Assembly (NCBI GenBank): GCA_900548515.1
Contig: URKU01000085.1
Location: 1 to 8,379, forward strand
DNA: 8,379 bases
Source: an uncultured Collinsella sp.
Lineage (GTDB): Bacteria > Actinomycetota > Coriobacteriia > Coriobacteriales > Coriobacteriaceae
Direction: 5' to 3'
In this document: piece by piece, positions 6,142 to 8,379 of the stretch
Layout: each line of letters opens with the position of its first letter
Position numbering within the stretch: the first letter of the stretch is position 1
Made by a program: the position numbers and the translations under genes
Notes under the pieces: generated by a model
The model's database searches: none
Seen by the model: only the letters and a program-made list of their open reading frames with translations
Told to the model about the DNA's origin: nothing

Positions 6142-6174
6142 GGGCATGACCCTAAGGTCAATGCCCTCCTCTTT
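6142..6174 (+). terminator. First terminator after the ABC operon
   Basis: GGGCATGACC (6142-6151) pairs with GGTCAATGCCC (6156-6166) across a CTAA loop with one bulged A, followed by TCCTCTTT. It starts 40 nt after the ABC stop codon. The U-tract is weak, so it may be leaky and backed up by the hairpin at 6223-6265. Confidence 0.5.
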
Positions 6175-6222
6175 CGGGGCAAATCGACTCATCTCAACGA
6201 CCCAAACACAATGCACCGCAAC

Positions 6223-6265
6223 GAATAAAGCCTCCGCAGCCACACGAGCTGCGGAGGCTTTATTC
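6223..6265. terminator. Strong symmetric intrinsic terminator
   Basis: GAATAAAGCCTCCGCAGC (6223-6240) and its perfect complement (6248-6265) form an 18-bp stem with a 7-nt loop. The GC-rich core is flanked by AATAAA on the left and TTTATT on the right, the form of a two-way rho-independent terminator. It ends the ABC operon transcript and would also stop any minus-strand transcript. Confidence 0.85.
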
Positions 6266-6274
6266 ATGCCGGCC

Positions 6275-6446
6275 GGAAACCGTATCCCACTTTTCGGGCC
6301 CAAAATGGGATGCCGTTTCCCGCTGGACCCCCTCCGGGAAACGGCATCCCATTTCAAGGGCATAAACCGGGATGTGATTTCCCCTAACGGCACCTTTGGG
6401 AAGCCGCATCCCACTCTAGACGCACAAAACGGGATGAGCTTTCCCA
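6275..6446. repeat. Six-unit alternating array of GGGATGNNNTTTCCC repeats
   Basis: Six units alternate strictly in orientation. Minus units are at 6275-6289, 6335-6351 and 6398-6413; plus units are at 6306-6322, 6368-6383 and 6431-6446. Units two and three form a perfect 20-bp inverted repeat (6303-6322 with 6335-6354) around a 12-bp loop. Other neighbours match at roughly 12-13 of 15 positions. Any unit can pair with either neighbour, so the array can adopt alternative hairpin sets. Spacers of about 12-17 bp are not conserved; the first, 6290-6305, is itself near-palindromic around GGGCCC. The array follows the operon terminator and precedes the diguanylate cyclase promoter. No open frame is credible. 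It resembles a family of dispersed palindromic repeats; function is unknown. Confidence 0.85.
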
Positions 6447-6541
6447 TGGTGATCCAAGACCAGAAGCATGTCCGATAGCGCGGCCAGGTCAAGAACAACA
6501 AGGCAAGCGTCACGCCAATTTGGACGAGCGTCTGCTGCAGT
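6447..6541. other. Intergenic stretch without recognisable features
   Basis: Between the repeat array and the promoter of the GGDEF gene nothing convincing was found: no gene with a ribosome binding site, no stable hairpin and no repeat unit. Confidence 0.5.
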
Positions 6542-6569
6542 TTGAGGCTGCTGGCCCATATGGTAGAGT
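6542..6569 (+). promoter_or_regulatory. Possible extended -10 promoter of the GGDEF gene
   Basis: TTGAGG (6542-6547) and TAGAGT (6564-6569) are 16 bp apart, each matching 4 of 6 consensus bases. The -10 box is preceded by TGG, the TGn of an extended -10 element. The leader would be about 60 nt. Confidence 0.45.
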
Positions 6570-6622
6570 TAACCACCCATGAATTTCAGCACACTGCGTG
6601 CTACCTGTTCTTTTGTCATTTA

Positions 6623-6628
6623 GGGGAG
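6623..6628 (+). promoter_or_regulatory. Ribosome binding site for the GTG-started GGDEF gene
   Basis: GGGGAG lies 7 nt before the GTG at 6636 and supports the non-ATG start. No ATG in the same frame occurs before the first membrane segment. Confidence 0.7.
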
Positions 6629-6635
6629 TGAACTT

Positions 6636-7727
6636 GTGAATACTTCTGTCGCCAAGAAGGCCGGCCAGGCGGTGCGCCTGCTCATGATGGTGCTCACGGC
6701 AGTTCTCATCTTCTTCTTCATCAATGTTATGCTGCTCGTCTCCGATATCCAGGGCACGGCGCGTGTGGTCAACTACGCCGGCCTGGTACGCGGCACCACG
6801 CAGCGCATCGTGAAGCTCGAGGACGCAGGCCAGTCACAAGACGACCTGCTCAAGGCCGTGGATTCATACATTAACGGCTTGCGCTACGGAAGCGACGACC
6901 TCAATCTCGTCCGTCTCGACGACGATGAGTATCAGGCAAAGATGACCGAGCTTGCAAATTATTTTGATGAGCTTTGCACCGAGATCATCCGCGTGCGCGA
7001 AGTCGGCTATGAGAACACCGACATCATCTCCATGAGCGAGGAGTTCTTTGGCATTTGCGACGATGCTACGCGACTCGCAGAGGACTACTCTCAGGAGAAG
7101 GCGTCGGCGCTCAACTATCTCGAGGGCTTGGTGATCATCGACATCGTGGGCTTGGTGGCGACCTTTGCGGTCGAACTTGTTCGCGCGGTGCGCACTGCCG
7201 CGCTCAACCGAGAGCTGCAGAGCAAAGTCTATCTCGACGAAGCCACGGGACTGCCCAACAAGAACAAGTGCGAGGAGATCTTGGGGCAGGAGCGGCCTGT
7301 CTCCGCGGAGGCGCCCGTTGCGGTGTGCGTCTTCGACCTTAACAATCTGCATACGGTCAATAACAACTTCGGCCACGAGAAGGGCGATGAATACATTCGC
7401 TCTTTTGCCCAACAACTGGGAAGTGTGGCGTCCGAGACCTGCTTTGTGGGTCGCGACGGCGGCGATGAGTTTATCGCGGTGCTGTGGGATGCCGACCGAG
7501 CCGCTGTGGAATCCTGTCTCGCTCGGGTTCGTGCGAACGTGAACGAGCATTCCGAGGCTCATCCCGACATGCCTATCAGCTATGCAGTGGGCTACGCGCT
7601 TTCCAGTGATTTTGATGAACCGCCTACGATGCGCGAGCTCTTTTCCCAGGCCGACAAAAACATGTACATCGACAAGAACCGCGTAAAGACAGCTGAGGCA
7701 GCCGGGCTGCAACGCGAGGACCGCTAA
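6636..7727 (+). CDS. Membrane-anchored diguanylate cyclase (GGDEF domain)
   Basis: This 363-residue protein should make cyclic di-GMP from two GTP at the inner face of the membrane. It has membrane helix one (about 12-36), an outside helical domain of about 125 residues (38-162) containing NYAGLVRGTTQRIVKLE, membrane helix two (about 164-186), and a GGDEF domain from about 195. The NYAGxxRGxxQR pattern resembles PilJ/NIT-like four-helix sensor domains; that assignment is tentative. The catalytic domain keeps DEATGLPNKN (201-210), FDLNNL with metal-binding D234, NNFGHEKGD (243-251) and a canonical GGDEF at 275-279. The RxxD inhibitory site expected at 266-269 is SETC, so product feedback should be lost. 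It is apparently a single-gene unit with a GTG start. The ligand sensed is unknown. Confidence 0.88.
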   Translation: MNTSVAKKAGQAVRLLMMVLTAVLIFFFINVMLLVSDIQGTARVVNYAGLVRGTTQRIVKLEDAGQSQDDLLKAVDSYINGLRYGSDDLNLVRLDDDEYQAKMTELANYFDELCTEIIRVREVGYENTDIISMSEEFFGICDDATRLAEDYSQEKASALNYLEGLVIIDIVGLVATFAVELVRAVRTAALNRELQSKVYLDEATGLPNKNKCEEILGQERPVSAEAPVAVCVFDLNNLHTVNNNFGHEKGDEYIRSFAQQLGSVASETCFVGRDGGDEFIAVLWDADRAAVESCLARVRANVNEHSEAHPDMPISYAVGYALSSDFDEPPTMRELFSQADKNMYIDKNRVKTAEAAGLQREDR

Positions 7728-7743
7728 ACCCGTCCCAAATGAG

Positions 7744-8379
7744 CTATTTGAGAAGTTGTGCCATGGCGTTGACGAATTTTTGGACTTGGAGGGTGGGCTC
7801 GAGCGGATAGTGCAGAAAGACTGGCACCTCGCGACCGCATAGGAACGGCACGCCCACAAAGGCCGGGTGCACCCCCGACCACGCCCCGCAGGTGAGCACC
7901 GCGTCGCCCTTTTCCTCCGCCTCGTTAAAGAGCGCAAAGTCGAAGCTATCCACATCGATCACGTCCACACCGCCGTCGGCCAAAAGGTCGATACGCAGAC
8001 TGTCCATGGCGTCGTTGCCGTGGCGGAGCACGCGCAGGCGCATGCCCTCCAAGTCGGCAACCGTAATGCGTGTCGTGCGCGCCAGCGGGCTCGTGCGCGG
8101 CAGGTCGATATAAAACGGCACGTTAACGATGCGGAGCTTTTGACAGGTGTCGCCCCAGCGCGGTGTCGAAAAACTCGACTGCACCACATCCACCTCGCGA
8201 CCAAGGCTGCGCATGACGGATTCGCGCTCGTCATAGAGGTCGCTTACCGGCACGATCTCGAAGCGCAGCGATGGCTCCAGATCGTGGATGCCCGACCACA
8301 TCGACAGCGTCTGGCGCCCCGGGCACATCATCGACACGCCCAGGCGCACGGCACCGCCATCGCCCGCCGCGCGTCGGGC
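7744..8379 (-). CDS. LysR-like transcriptional regulator, effector-binding domain (5' end cut)
   Basis: The frame runs open from the window edge to a TAG at 7744-7746, giving 211 residues. The gene starts outside, so the GTG at 8349 is not a likely start. AVRLGVSMM followed by a long alpha/beta sequence fits the two-lobed, periplasmic-binding-protein-like effector domain of LysR regulators: first strand RLGVS, ...RFEIVPVSD, DVVQSSF, ...FYIDLPRTSPLA, then VADLEGMRLRVL at the start of lobe two, and a final helix near PTLQVQKFVNAMAQLL. The N-terminal helix-turn-helix that would prove the family is not in view. It converges on the diguanylate cyclase gene with 16 bp between stop codons and no terminator hairpin seen. 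The effector and targets are unknown; a stand-alone binding protein is a less likely alternative. Confidence 0.66.
   Translation of the reverse strand, partial: ARRAAGDGGAVRLGVSMMCPGRQTLSMWSGIHDLEPSLRFEIVPVSDLYDERESVMRSLGREVDVVQSSFSTPRWGDTCQKLRIVNVPFYIDLPRTSPLARTTRITVADLEGMRLRVLRHGNDAMDSLRIDLLADGGVDVIDVDSFDFALFNEAEEKGDAVLTCGAWSGVHPAFVGVPFLCGREVPVFLHYPLEPTLQVQKFVNAMAQLLK

Noticed and set aside
6133..6191. Short minus-strand frame starting MSRFAPKEEG and ending VMPDE, protein-like in look
   Set aside because: It is only 19 residues, lacks a good ribosome binding site and overlaps the inverted repeat of the terminator at 6142-6166, which explains the bases better.
6275..6446. Possible CRISPR array
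   Set aside because: The repeats alternate in orientation, differ in sequence and have 12-17-bp gaps; no cas genes are present.
6133..6576. 147-residue minus-strand open frame
   Set aside because: It runs straight through the perfect 18-bp terminator stem and the six-unit repeat array, and its residues are translated repeats.

Overview
The window looks like ordinary chromosome from a high-GC gut actinobacterium of the Coriobacteriia, most likely Collinsella or a close relative. This rests on the GC-rich third codon positions (mostly GAC, CTG, GCC, ATC), the gene types, and intergenic repeats of a style I associate with that group. It is an inference from general familiarity, not a database match. 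I saw no phage, plasmid, transposase, CRISPR, tRNA or rRNA.

Layout. 1-129: the 3' end of a low-molecular-weight protein tyrosine phosphatase gene (+). 130-299: a gap between convergent genes, filled with inverted copies of a GAGCGTGGAT...TCTCCC repeat. 300-1446 (minus): a two-gene operon, pyridoxamine/pyridoxal kinase followed by a small Cys/His-rich protein of the TIGR04076 type, overlapping by 8 bp. 1447-1867: a 421-bp divergent intergenic region with a second repeat family, a roughly 100-bp imperfect palindrome, a 27-bp perfect palindrome, and the promoter and likely operator of the next operon. 1868-6102 (+): a three-gene operon, a MarR-type regulator and two ABC exporter half-transporters, with 8-bp overlaps at both junctions. 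6103-6635: two terminator hairpins, a six-unit alternating GGGATG...TTTCCC repeat array, and a likely promoter. 6636-7727 (+): a membrane-anchored GGDEF diguanylate cyclase. 7744-8379 (minus): the C-terminal part of a LysR-like regulator cut by the window edge.

How the parts fit. The MarR protein probably represses its own operon by binding a perfect 9-bp inverted repeat that overlaps the -10 box. The ABC pair is a classic asymmetric heterodimer. The first subunit has lost the catalytic Glu and the H-loop His but keeps the SGGQ signature. The second keeps Glu and His but has a degenerate SQGQ signature. They should therefore form one active and one non-hydrolysing ATP site. The substrate (drug, peptide or lipid) cannot be read from sequence.

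No clearly new enzymatic system is visible. The least explained content is non-coding: all three gaps longer than 150 bp carry inverted or palindromic repeats, and each appears to hold a different family. Two of these arrays can fold into alternative, mutually exclusive hairpins.
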